Source: Pedobacter sp. Leaf250 (GTDB lineage Bacteria > Bacteroidota > Bacteroidia > Sphingobacteriales > Sphingobacteriaceae). From it: a stretch of DNA of 64,000 nt. Made by a program: the position numbers and the translations under genes. Under the pieces are notes generated by a model. The model ran no database searches and was not told the origin of the DNA. It saw nothing but the letters and a program-made list of their open reading frames with translations. Positions 38,577-46,989 of the stretch are shown piece after piece (the first letter of the stretch is position 1; each line of letters begins with the position of its first letter). The stretch spans positions 112,175 through 176,174 of the forward strand of contig NZ_CAKLBU010000011.1 in NCBI RefSeq assembly GCF_920984735.1. The letters are read 5' to 3'.

Positions 38577-39644
38577 TTGAAACAAGTAATATTTTCAGTT
38601 CTGCTAATTATTTTTTGCAATGGATTGTTGTTTTCCCAACAAAATCTCGCCTATGCCAGAGCAAATAATATTAAATTAGGCATTAATGTTTCATGGCTCG
38701 AGCAAACATGGAATGCCAGCGGCCTCTATAAAAGAAAGCTAAAGCAACCAGATTTCGAACTCCTTTCATCCATAGGTGTAAATACCATCAGGCTGCCAGT
38801 TGCATTTGAGAGGTTTTATCTCTCTGGAAGTGTAGAGGAGAAAAAAGCACTGCTATCTAATATTGATGATATTATCAAACAATGTAAGCGGTATAATTTC
38901 AAATTGATTCTTGTAAATCATTATGGAACGCTAAAGAATGAAAGCTTACCCTCAGATGTAAAAAGATTAAATAACTTATGGAATAGTTTAGAAGAAAGAT
39001 ATAAAGATGTTCAATCAACGATGTTATACTTCGAACTTTTTAATGAACCAGCACTTGAAGATTCGAAATGGTTTCCAATTGCTGCAAATCTGGCTAAGCT
39101 GATCCATCAATCGTCGCCCAAACGCACATTGATTATCGGGGCTTCCAATTACAACAGCATATATGAATTAAGCAGGCTTTCTCCGATTGCCGATAAAAAC
39201 ATTATTTACACCTTCCACTTTTACGAACCCTTTATTTTTACTCATCAAGGTGCAGAGTGGATAGGCAAACAAGTATCTACTTTAGGTATTCCATTCCCAT
39301 ACCAATCTGCTAAAATGCCACAAATAAATAATCAAATGAAAGGAACAGATGGAGAAAAAAATTATAAAAACTACATGAATGAAGGGAAAAAAGGAGCTTT
39401 GCACGATAAACTGATGATTGTTAAAAATTGGTCTGTAAAAAACCAAGTACCTATTATTTGTGGAGAATTCGGTGTATATCGCAAACATGCATCTGATGTA
39501 AGTGTATGCAATTATTTAACCGCTGTGAAACATGAATTAAAGTCGCTTTTTATCCCAGGAATTATTTGGGATTACGATGACAATTTTTCAATCTTTAATG
39601 GATTACCACTAAAAAAGAATGTTTTGCCTTGCCTGCTGCCTTAA
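38577..39644 (+). CDS. GH5 family glycoside hydrolase (secreted endoglucanase-like)
   Basis: 355 residues, read from a TTG at 38577 because no in-frame ATG fits the signal peptide MKQVIFSVLLIIFCNGLLFS. The TIM-barrel markers of clan A are present: GVNTIRLPVAFERF (near 64), the acid/base Glu in LFNEPALED (near 158) and the nucleophile Glu in ICGEFGV (near 297). GH5 enzymes cut beta-1,4-glucans, mannans and related chains. It is divergent, 40 bp from the exopolysaccharide operon, a position like BcsZ beside cellulose synthase. Confidence 0.88.
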   Translation: MKQVIFSVLLIIFCNGLLFSQQNLAYARANNIKLGINVSWLEQTWNASGLYKRKLKQPDFELLSSIGVNTIRLPVAFERFYLSGSVEEKKALLSNIDDIIKQCKRYNFKLILVNHYGTLKNESLPSDVKRLNNLWNSLEERYKDVQSTMLYFELFNEPALEDSKWFPIAANLAKLIHQSSPKRTLIIGASNYNSIYELSRLSPIADKNIIYTFHFYEPFIFTHQGAEWIGKQVSTLGIPFPYQSAKMPQINNQMKGTDGEKNYKNYMNEGKKGALHDKLMIVKNWSVKNQVPIICGEFGVYRKHASDVSVCNYLTAVKHELKSLFIPGIIWDYDDNFSIFNGLPLKKNVLPCLLP

Positions 39645-39696
39645 AAAATTTTGGAGTAACACCTATAATATGTTAATTGTAGCACCAATAAACTTC

Positions 39697-40704
39697 TTAG
39701 TTTTTAGTACAATTAGGATTTGATAATTGGATTTTCCTCACCACATCTATTAACCTGCTGCTGTAACCATACTCATTATCGTACCAGCCAACCACTTTAA
39801 CCATATCACCAACTATCGAAGTTAATAAAGAATCAAAGGTACATGAATGTGGATTATCGATAATATCTACTGAAACAATTGGATCTTCTGTGTATTCCAA
39901 AATCCCTTTGAATTCATTTTCAGATGCCAATTTAAAGGCCGCATTAATTTCCTCGATAGTTGTTTTCTTTTTTAACAAACAAGTAAAATCTGTAAGTGAA
40001 CCATTTAAAACTGGTACTCTGATGCCAGCACCGCCCAAACGACCTTCTAATTCGGGAAAAATATGGGTAATTGCCTTTGCAGCACCTGTTGTAGTTGGAA
40101 TAATAGATGATGAAGCTGCTCGGGCTCTTCGCAAATCCTTATGGTTTGCATCATGCAGGTTTTGATCTCCTGTCATAGAATGGATGGTTGTGATATATCC
40201 CTCTTCTACACCCCAATTATCATTCAGGATCTTAATCATTGGCGCAATGTTGTTTGTGGTACAACTGGCGTTTGATAGGATCGTGCTTGTTAAATCAATT
40301 TTATCATCGTTAACACCCAATACCAACATCGGAATTTCATCGGCGGCAGGTGCTGAAATAAGTACCTGACTTGCGCCTGCCTCAATGTGTTTTTCAGCAG
40401 CGTCGACAGACAGATTTTTACCTGTACAATCGACTACCAAATCTACTCTTAAAGCCGACCAGGGTAATTCTTCCGCATTTTTTATTGCAAAAACAGGAAT
40501 CATTTTTTTATCGATAACAATTGCGTCAGGTTGTGAAGAAACATGGTTCGAATGAACACCATGAACGCTATCATATTTAAACAGATGTGCCATCGTTTTA
40601 GCATCAGCCAAATCATTAATCGCCACCACATCAAAACCTTCAGCCAAAGCCAAACGCAAAAATGTTCTCCCTATCCTACCGAAACCATTAATCGCCAGCC
40701 TCAT
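39697..40704 (-). CDS. gap: Glyceraldehyde-3-phosphate dehydrogenase
   Basis: 335 residues. NAD-binding INGFGRIGRTFLR at the start, the catalytic cysteine in SNASCTTNN (Cys 148), HSMTGDQNL and the terminal WYDNEYGYSSRLID are all in place. Glycolytic, cytoplasmic. It lies about 10 kb from pgk and is not in the same operon. It is convergent with the GH5 gene. Confidence 0.98.
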   Translation of the reverse strand: MRLAINGFGRIGRTFLRLALAEGFDVVAINDLADAKTMAHLFKYDSVHGVHSNHVSSQPDAIVIDKKMIPVFAIKNAEELPWSALRVDLVVDCTGKNLSVDAAEKHIEAGASQVLISAPAADEIPMLVLGVNDDKIDLTSTILSNASCTTNNIAPMIKILNDNWGVEEGYITTIHSMTGDQNLHDANHKDLRRARAASSSIIPTTTGAAKAITHIFPELEGRLGGAGIRVPVLNGSLTDFTCLLKKKTTIEEINAAFKLASENEFKGILEYTEDPIVSVDIIDNPHSCTFDSLLTSIVGDMVKVVGWYDNEYGYSSRLIDVVRKIQLSNPNCTKN

Positions 40705-40723
40705 TGTATTAATATTTTAGGCG

Positions 40724-40731
40724 CAAAAATA
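40724..40731 (-). promoter_or_regulatory. Minus-7 element of the gap promoter
   Basis: TATTTTTG on the minus strand fits TAnnTTTG and predicts a start near 40717, about 13 bp before the gap ATG. The minus-33 TTG is not well placed. Confidence 0.45.
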
Positions 40732-40787
40732 CTCTTTATTTTGATATTAAAAATCAATGTGAAAGCACTGCCAGAAAATTACGCCTT

Positions 40788-41864
40788 TTACGGTATTTTC
40801 TTTGATAAACGCCATGTGATAATTGAGTTATAAACCACGCAAATGGTGATTAAAAGCACTATTAATAAGAAATTGCCCAGGTGCTGCAACAATATGGTAG
40901 CAATAATGATGAAAACATTTAATACAAAGGTAATCCAAACTATTTTATTTGGTTTTAATCCCAATCTTTCCAAACGGTGATGAATATGATCCCGATCGCC
41001 CGTAAATGGAGATTTTCGTTTCAGGATACGGATGGTAAAAACCCTTAATGAATCGAAAATAGGTACGATTAAAATGGAAACAGCAATGGCTGGCGCTGAA
41101 TAAAATTTTGGTTCATTTACACCATTAAATTTATTGATTTCGATGAATTTTATTGCCAGGGCTGCTGTTGTTAAACCAATAATCAGCGCACCTGTATCGC
41201 CCATAAAAATTTTGGCCGGAAACCAATTATATTTTAAAAAACCAGCAATTGCTCCCGCCAACGCAAAGGCAATAAATGCATACGGCATTTGATTGGCGAT
41301 GGCGAAAACTATTCCAAAAGATATGCTGGCCAATATCCCAATAGTTGCTGCCAAACCATCAATACCATCGATAAGATTAAAAGCATTATTCAAAAATATA
41401 ATTAATACAATGGAAAAAAGGCCGCCCCAAAGCAAGTTCATATCGCCAATATTTAATACACCATATAAACTACTTAAACGGAAGCCACCAAAAAACACTA
41501 AAATGCCCGCCACTAAAAGTTGAAGTATAAATTTTGTACTGGTATTGGTACCATAAACATCATCCTTTAATCCGAGTGCTGATAAGATGATGCAGGAAAC
41601 TATGAGATAATTTGCTTCCTTAAAATTTATTGTGGCCGAAAATAGCAGGATGCTGATGGTAAAGCTGGCAACAATAGCCAATCCACCTAATCGGGATATG
41701 CTTAGATTGTGGTTTTTACGATGCAAATCGTTTTTATCAAATAAATTGTATTTGAGGGAGGTAAATATAATTGATGGAATACTTACTAACACCATAATAA
41801 ATGCCATTAAGGCAATAGCGCCGTAAAAAACGATAGGATAAGCAGCAATTAAATCTATAAACAA
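40788..41864 (-). CDS. WecA/TagO-like undecaprenyl-phosphate sugar-1-phosphate transferase
   Basis: The long frame reaches 41987, but a minus-7 element at 41882-41889 suggests that translation begins downstream, at the TTG 41864 (358 residues) or ATG 41807. About eleven membrane helices. MraY-family motifs are HRKNHNLSISRLGG, the catalytic NLIDGIDGLAA, MGDTGALIIG and the HIHHRLERLG loop. It starts lipid-linked glycans for surface polysaccharide or O-antigen on the inner membrane. It is close to a GT2 gene and a Wza-like gene, though no full polymer operon is visible. Confidence 0.88.
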   Translation of the reverse strand: MFIDLIAAYPIVFYGAIALMAFIMVLVSIPSIIFTSLKYNLFDKNDLHRKNHNLSISRLGGLAIVASFTISILLFSATINFKEANYLIVSCIILSALGLKDDVYGTNTSTKFILQLLVAGILVFFGGFRLSSLYGVLNIGDMNLLWGGLFSIVLIIFLNNAFNLIDGIDGLAATIGILASISFGIVFAIANQMPYAFIAFALAGAIAGFLKYNWFPAKIFMGDTGALIIGLTTAALAIKFIEINKFNGVNEPKFYSAPAIAVSILIVPIFDSLRVFTIRILKRKSPFTGDRDHIHHRLERLGLKPNKIVWITFVLNVFIIIATILLQHLGNFLLIVLLITICVVYNSIITWRLSKKIP

Positions 41865-41881
41865 AACGGGTACGGTTTGAA

Positions 41882-41889
41882 CAAATATA
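41882..41889 (-). promoter_or_regulatory. Minus-7 element upstream of the WecA-like gene
   Basis: TATATTTG on the minus strand exactly fits TAnnTTTG, predicting transcription from about 41875. It argues against the upstream ATG at 41987 as the true start. Confidence 0.45.
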
Positions 41890-42225
41890 AGGAATGATGT
41901 CGATTTTGTATTCCCGTTTACACAATTAACTTGACAAAAGTCAAAAATGGGTATATACCTTTTAGCTAGCGTGTATTTACTACCCATTTAGTGTCATTGA
42001 GGAGTGAATGTTCACCTCTCCGAAATTCTATCAGGCCTGATGGGAAGGTGTTAGATCATTGTTCTCGTCAACTGCCCCACGGCCATCACTTTATCAGATC
42101 AAGCCATTGTTAGCTGATAATCTTATTTCCTGTGAATCGCATTATCGTCATTCTGGAGAAGGCGGGAATCTTAATACAATTACAAGTGCAGTAGAATTCC
42201 GAATTAAACTAAGAATGGCAACTTT

Positions 42226-42966
42226 TTAAAACTGACTTAATTTACTTAGTTTTTTCTTTAATAAAACCCATATAGGATTTGGAATTTTATTCCGTTTTAA
42301 GGCTTTATAATCGTTTCTTAGGGCGTTCAATAAACTTGCAATGTTTTTATTGCTTGCACCACCTGTACGCATATTTACCATAAGCAGCTGAAGATAGGTT
42401 GCTTTTAATTTATAGGTATGAAAAAACCTTAAGATCAAATCATAATCTGCAGCCGTTCCCATATCGAGTGCATAATTTCCATGAGCATTAAACAACTCTC
42501 TTTTAATGTATAATGTCGGATGAGCAGGCATCCACCCCTTTTCGATTTCCCTATAACCAGCCTGTTTAGAAGGCCAATGCCTTACAATTTTACTTTTATC
42601 GGGTTTGATGTAATTTAAATCTCCGTAAACTGCTTGCGTTTCTGATTGAATAATGAAGGCTTTAGCAACTTCTGCAATAACATTATTTCCCACCAACATA
42701 TCATCTGCATTTAGTATTCCAATCACTTCACCCGAAGCCAGATTTATGCCCTTATTAATGGCATCATAAAGTCCATTGTCTTTTTCGGAAACTAAATGCT
42801 TAATGTATTTTTTGTATTGCTCAATGATATTCAAAGTTTGATCTGTAGAACCGCCATCTACAATAATGTACTCAATAGGGTTATACGATTGCACAATAAT
42901 GGATTCAATACAATCTTTAATATACAATTCTGCATTATAAACTACGGTAATGATAGAAATCTTCAT
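42226..42966 (-). CDS. Family 2 glycosyltransferase
   Basis: 246 residues, soluble. ITVVYNAELYIKDCIESI at the N-terminus, VDGGSTDQT near 38 and the metal-binding NADD near 86 are classic GT2 (GT-A fold) features. The segment PAHPTLYIKRELF near 146 is common in cell-surface glycan transferases of this type. It starts 2 bp after the first PIDDY-tail protein gene (stop 42969), so the glycosyltransferase and the small surface protein are cotranscribed. The sugar is unknown. Confidence 0.92.
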   Translation of the reverse strand: MKISIITVVYNAELYIKDCIESIIVQSYNPIEYIIVDGGSTDQTLNIIEQYKKYIKHLVSEKDNGLYDAINKGINLASGEVIGILNADDMLVGNNVIAEVAKAFIIQSETQAVYGDLNYIKPDKSKIVRHWPSKQAGYREIEKGWMPAHPTLYIKRELFNAHGNYALDMGTAADYDLILRFFHTYKLKATYLQLLMVNMRTGGASNKNIASLLNALRNDYKALKRNKIPNPIWVLLKKKLSKLSQF

Positions 42967-42968
42967 CT

Positions 42969-43376
42969 TTAAACTAAAGCCTGCTTCTTTCTGATCTGAA
43001 TAAAAGCGACACCTGCGGTAAAGATAATTAATAGCGGGATATAATCATCGATGGGGCAGTACTCAATGCTATAGTCTGCCAGAAAACCATAGCCCCTAAT
43101 ATCATTACCCGATGGGTGAACGCTACTAATTGCCCAATATACTGTACAGGAAAGTGCAATACTATTGCCACATCTGGCATCTTTTTCATAATAACCATCA
43201 TCATCGCCATTTGGAACTTTCCAATCTGTAAGAAAATTTGGTGATCCACCATGGGCTAAATCAGGCTCGTAAAAAATATAGTTAGTTTCAGGTATCCAGC
43301 AACCGTAACGATGGGTATCTGCAAATGTGTAAAATGAGAGCATTAAAATAGGGATGATTAAACCTAACTTCTTCAT
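42969..43376 (-). CDS. Small secreted protein with C-terminal PIDDY sorting-like signal (copy A)
   Basis: 135 residues. Signal peptide MKKLGLIIPILMLSFYTFA, then a mature region opening with HRYGCWIPE. Cysteines follow a pattern shared with the other copies: GC near the start, RCGN, LSCTV and CPIDDY. The C-terminus is YCPIDDY, a hydrophobic stretch (IPLLIIFTAGVAFI) and a basic tail (RKKQ). This three-part ending resembles PEP-CTERM/exosortase-type signals. It is directly upstream of a GT2 gene (2 bp). No enzymatic domain is recognised. Confidence 0.75.
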   Translation of the reverse strand: MKKLGLIIPILMLSFYTFADTHRYGCWIPETNYIFYEPDLAHGGSPNFLTDWKVPNGDDDGYYEKDARCGNSIALSCTVYWAISSVHPSGNDIRGYGFLADYSIEYCPIDDYIPLLIIFTAGVAFIQIRKKQALV

Positions 43377-43456
43377 AAGCAGCGGTATTAATCATTTCAG
43401 GAAGATAGAAAATATTTAGGAAATTCGAGTTTCTTTAAAGAAATTTATTTCTTTTT

Positions 43457-43870
43457 CTAATCACGAACATACCTAAAGCTGCAGCAGAAGGCGCCTAAAG
43501 CCCAGGAGTAATCATCGAGAGAGCACTGGATAATGCTAGAATTAGCTACACTACCATTTGTTGGAGTAGTGTCGCAAACAGCAACTAATTTCAAATTAAT
43601 CAATTCAACTTTGAATCCACTTGGACATGCTCTACAACCAGAACTTGTAGTCGTCCAAACTTTCATATTTAAATTAACACAGCTACCTATTCTTGGTTCT
43701 GTAGGCCCTGAATAGCCTGGAGGTAAGCCAAGCAGTTGCAACAAGTCATCTATTACTGTACTTGATTTTGTAACATAAACTAACTCTCCAACCAGACAGC
43801 CCTGCGCTGCAGTGGCATGTTGTTGATGAATGAATAAGACAAAAATAAAAAGTGCAAGAGTTTTTCTCAT
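43457..43870 (-). pseudogene. Small secreted protein, PIDDY family copy B, apparently frameshifted in its C-terminal signal
   Basis: From ATG 43870 (MRKTLALFIF), a signal peptide is followed by AAQGCLVGELVYV and several cysteines (GSC, CRAC, VAVC). The tail begins as in its paralogues (QCSLDDYSWALG) but then reads AFCCSFRYVRD and stops. If one base is removed near 43493-43496, the other frame reads on as PSAAALGMFVIRKRNKFL to a stop at 43435. That restores the hydrophobic stretch and RKR tail of the family. So the gene is probably frameshifted, programmed, or affected by a sequencing error; the body is otherwise intact. Confidence 0.7.
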
Positions 43871-43938
43871 TGAACAAGACAATGTAATGCAAAATTACAT
43901 CAAGACTATCCATGATCCTACGTTCGTTTTATTCAGTA

Positions 43939-44502
43939 TTAGTATAATACTTTCATATTAGAAATTAAACTTGATTTAAATGCAAATTTTTGCTTACGAA
44001 TAGTCAAAACCCCGAATCCACTTGCAATCAAAATAAGGCAGAGCATATAATCATCTAATGGAGCATTATTAGGTGCTTGCCCTGAACAAGATGATGGCGG
44101 ATTCAATTCATAAGTAACAATTCTACCCCCCGAACCAACTAAGGAACCATTTACCATGGTAGAAGTTACACATTCTGTGGAACTTTCTGAAACTAATTCG
44201 TGTTGGGCAGGTATAGTAACATTTGCCCCATAAGGTGGAATTGTATTATCGTAATAGCTTCCTTGAGGATAATCATTAATTGCTCCGCAAATATATCTAT
44301 TACTATTATTATTATTTATTTCTAATTTCCTTCCATTACTATTATAGTATGGTTGATCTGGTCGAGCAACATAGGGAGTTCCCATTCCTAAATATTGTGT
44401 AAATACAGTATTGCCTATTCGACAACCATTTCCACGTTCTTGGCTATTCGCGTCATTAAAACTCACTAGTAAAATTAGTATAAATAAAGAAATGCGATAC
44501 AT
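43939..44502 (-). CDS. Small secreted protein with PLDDY sorting-like signal (copy C)
   Basis: 187 residues, the longest copy. Signal peptide MYRISLFILILLVSFNDANS, mature start with GNGCRIGNTVF, then a Tyr/Asn-rich middle (LEINNNNSNRYICGAI). The end is APLDDY, hydrophobic MLCLILIASGFGVLTI, basic RKQK, with 17 more residues after it. It lacks the cysteine just before the motif. No domain is recognised. It lies 56 bp upstream of copy B on the same strand. Confidence 0.72.
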   Translation of the reverse strand: MYRISLFILILLVSFNDANSQERGNGCRIGNTVFTQYLGMGTPYVARPDQPYYNSNGRKLEINNNNSNRYICGAINDYPQGSYYDNTIPPYGANVTIPAQHELVSESSTECVTSTMVNGSLVGSGGRIVTYELNPPSSCSGQAPNNAPLDDYMLCLILIASGFGVLTIRKQKFAFKSSLISNMKVLY

Positions 44503-45723
44503 TAAATAATGTTAAAATTAAAGTAGTTTAAATCCTACAAATCGCCGCAAATATGAAAATTTAATTCTATAGTAAAAACATGAATTTATTCATAACTTAG
44601 TCTTTTTAGGAATACATAATAATAAAACACGACTTAATCTTAGTGTAGATTATACATTAGCCTATCCTATTTGATTGAAGAAGGCACTTTTTTTATAAAA
44701 TGCTACCTTACAACAGCTTAACACATTAAATAATTTGTAGGAAAAACTATCTCAAACGTTTGACAATTGTCATGAACAAAATGAACAATAAAAATTTGGA
44801 AGTAAACGATTAATAAATTTGATCAAATTACCAGCAATATTATAATCTTTTAAAGATGGTATTATACTGAAACGTTTATCCGTAAATGAATTGGAATTGT
44901 AATAATCAAGTGAACAATGCCGAAAATGTAATGGAGCAGGTATTTATACAAGTAACTTCACATCATTAGCTCTACAATGATAATCCATAAAGGTTGTAAT
45001 GCTGGGATATTCTTTGACGCAAGTTGTATTTTCAAAATAACAGATTATATAGATTAGTGGAGATCAGTAACGGTATAATTGTTTTGATAAGTATCTAATT
45101 GATATTGATTGGCAAGATATACTGCTGAATTTATAATGTTAAACCGTATTCTGATTTTGCCTTTAATTAAAAGAAGAAAACCAATAAACGTTTACTATTG
45201 GTACATCGTATTAAATTTTCCATCTCCTTAGGCGTTAATGCAAAACTAGCTCATAAGTAAAGTGCAAAATAAGGTAAGAATAATAAATAATGGCAGAAGT
45301 TACCAACAATAGGCTTGTTAATCAAGGCTTTCGTACAGAAATAGCAGAATAAAACAATTATTTATACAGAGCCTTTACCTTATTGCATTAGACGGTTATG
45401 ACGTATCAGTTTTTTACAACATATTTCATAGGCTTAAGTCATCTAATGAATATAGCAATTGCCAGTTTAATCTGTTGACTAACAATGATAACAATCATGA
45501 AATTGAAATATGAGTATCTTATTTAGTATGAAATTCTCTTGTCTTTGAGTTAGTATTCAACATGCCTATGCTAGCAAAGGAACCTTGTATAAAACGTATA
45601 AATACTTACAATATTTCATCCAAATTGGCAAAAAGAACATATTGAATTTGAAGAGCGTAATTTTAATGGTAAATTATAGAAAATCACATTGTTACAATTG
45701 GTTTAAGGGGAAAGAATACTTCA
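44503..45723. other. 1.2-kb AT-rich gene-free gap inside the PIDDY-protein array
   Basis: No frame of credible coding content, no RNA gene and no insertion sequence was recognised on either strand. A search by eye for the family's conserved CPIDDY coding pattern found no further copy. The gap may hold decayed relatives, a small RNA or a lost gene. Confidence 0.5.
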
Positions 45724-46200
45724 CTATTGAACACATCTAATTCGAAAAAAACAAATTACTCCTAAACTTGACAAAATTAACCAAGTATAATCATCTATCG
45801 GACAGGCAACCGAAGAAGGAGCTGAACTTCCAGTAATTGTTACAGCAGTACCTGTATTTGTCACATTAGGACTAAGATTAGTAGTGACAGTACAACTTCC
45901 CCCAGTAGGAGTAAGAAATGTACATTTATAGGCTCTACTATCTCCATTCGCTCTTAAGTTAGCATTACCACTTGTTGTCCAATTTGTTGTACCCGGAGAA
46001 CTTGATGCCCAATCTCCATAATTAGTTGGACTTTGACCTCCCATATAATTATAAATTCTATAGTAACTGTTCGGGGCAGAACTTGTATAATAACTTCCAT
46101 TAGTAACTAAACAACCACTTCCCAATTTTGGCTGAGATAAAACAACTGACGAAAAACTTAATAATATAGATAAAATTAACCAAAAAAAGACAAATTTCAT
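45724..46200 (-). CDS. Small secreted protein with CPIDDY sorting-like signal (copy D)
   Basis: 158 residues from ATG 46200 (MKFVFFWLIL); the frame reaches 46248, but an exact TAnnTTTG element at 46232-46239 favours 46200. Signal peptide, mature start GSGCLVTNGSYY, a Ser/Thr/Asn/Gly-rich middle, then YKC, GGSCTV and the ending ACPIDDY, hydrophobic TWLILSSLGVICFF, RIR. The tail is short compared with the others. With copy E it shares the clean four-cysteine pattern, suggesting two disulfides. Confidence 0.73.
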   Translation of the reverse strand: MKFVFFWLILSILLSFSSVVLSQPKLGSGCLVTNGSYYTSSAPNSYYRIYNYMGGQSPTNYGDWASSSPGTTNWTTSGNANLRANGDSRAYKCTFLTPTGGSCTVTTNLSPNVTNTGTAVTITGSSAPSSVACPIDDYTWLILSSLGVICFFRIRCVQ

Positions 46201-46231
46201 TTGAATACGCGGAACGGGACGAATTCCAAAA

Positions 46232-46239
46232 CAAAAGTA
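46232..46239 (-). promoter_or_regulatory. Minus-7 element for PIDDY copy D
   Basis: TACTTTTG on the minus strand fits TAnnTTTG, giving a start near 46225, about 25 bp before ATG 46200. A minus-33 TTG is not evident. Confidence 0.4.
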
Positions 46240-46356
46240 ATCACGCATTCTTTAAAACACGAAGAAATCTAAATAGTCATACATAAAAAGATTTTTTTGA
46301 CACTAAATATGAGTAGTTATAACTATAAACTTTGAGAATAAAATAAGCTAGGAAAA

Positions 46357-46755
46357 TTATGCCACCAAATCTTCTTGAAATTGAAGTTGAGTTCGCTTGC
46401 GCATATAGTAAAAGCCTAAACCACCAAGAGGTAAAATTAGAAACCAATTGTAATCATCAATGGGGCAACCAACAGGAAGTGTATATGTAACAGGAGTTCC
46501 CGTATAAGTAAATAACCCACTTACCGTACATGATCCACTTCTAGATTTTATGCAATAAATACTATTTGGATTATTATATCCTGTTCCATATGCATCCCAA
46601 TCATTAACAGAATTAAGTGTAACGTATAATCTACCATTAGATTGCAATGGCACATTAGCTATGCATCCATCTGCTGCATAAACTTTCGAATAAAATAATA
46701 AAGGTATACTAACAAAAAAAAGAAACACAAACCTTCCCATAATAATAACTTTCAT
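46357..46755 (-). CDS. Small secreted protein with CPIDDY sorting-like signal (copy E)
   Basis: 132 residues from ATG 46755; 46740 is also possible, and the frame extends to 46794. Signal peptide around GRFVFLFFVSIPLLFYSKVYA, mature start ADGCIANVP, then YCIKS, SGSCTV and GCPIDDY, hydrophobic NWFLILPLGGLGFYY, basic MRKRTQ. Closest in cysteine spacing to copy D. No recognised domain. First of the array in transcription order, and divergent from the Wza-like gene. Confidence 0.75.
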   Translation of the reverse strand: MKVIIMGRFVFLFFVSIPLLFYSKVYAADGCIANVPLQSNGRLYVTLNSVNDWDAYGTGYNNPNSIYCIKSRSGSCTVSGLFTYTGTPVTYTLPVGCPIDDYNWFLILPLGGLGFYYMRKRTQLQFQEDLVA

Positions 46756-46989
46756 TACTTTTAGGGGATGTGCTTCAACAATAGGGGAATGCACAAAGAT
46801 GCGCCTTACAAGAATAAGTTATTTGCTTATGTTACATTAACAATTGACATATATCAAATTTACAATCTAGCCTACTCAAAATTTAAACGTTTAATTCAAA
46901 TCTGCCTCTCCTTTTTTTATTAATTTTCTATTTCATATATTAAAAGTATTTTTGATTTTTAATAAAAACCAACTTTGTTCCCGCTGTGT

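Noticed and set aside
41988..42225. Gap between the WecA-like and GT2 genes considered for a small gene
   Set aside because: Contains only short frames and a fragment resembling a dispersed repeat; nothing coding could be supported.
45420..45480. Possible decayed PIDDY-tail copy (sequence resembling AGTCATCTAATG...)
   Set aside because: The similarity is limited to about a dozen bases, and the minus-strand translation has stops and no hydrophobic stretch.
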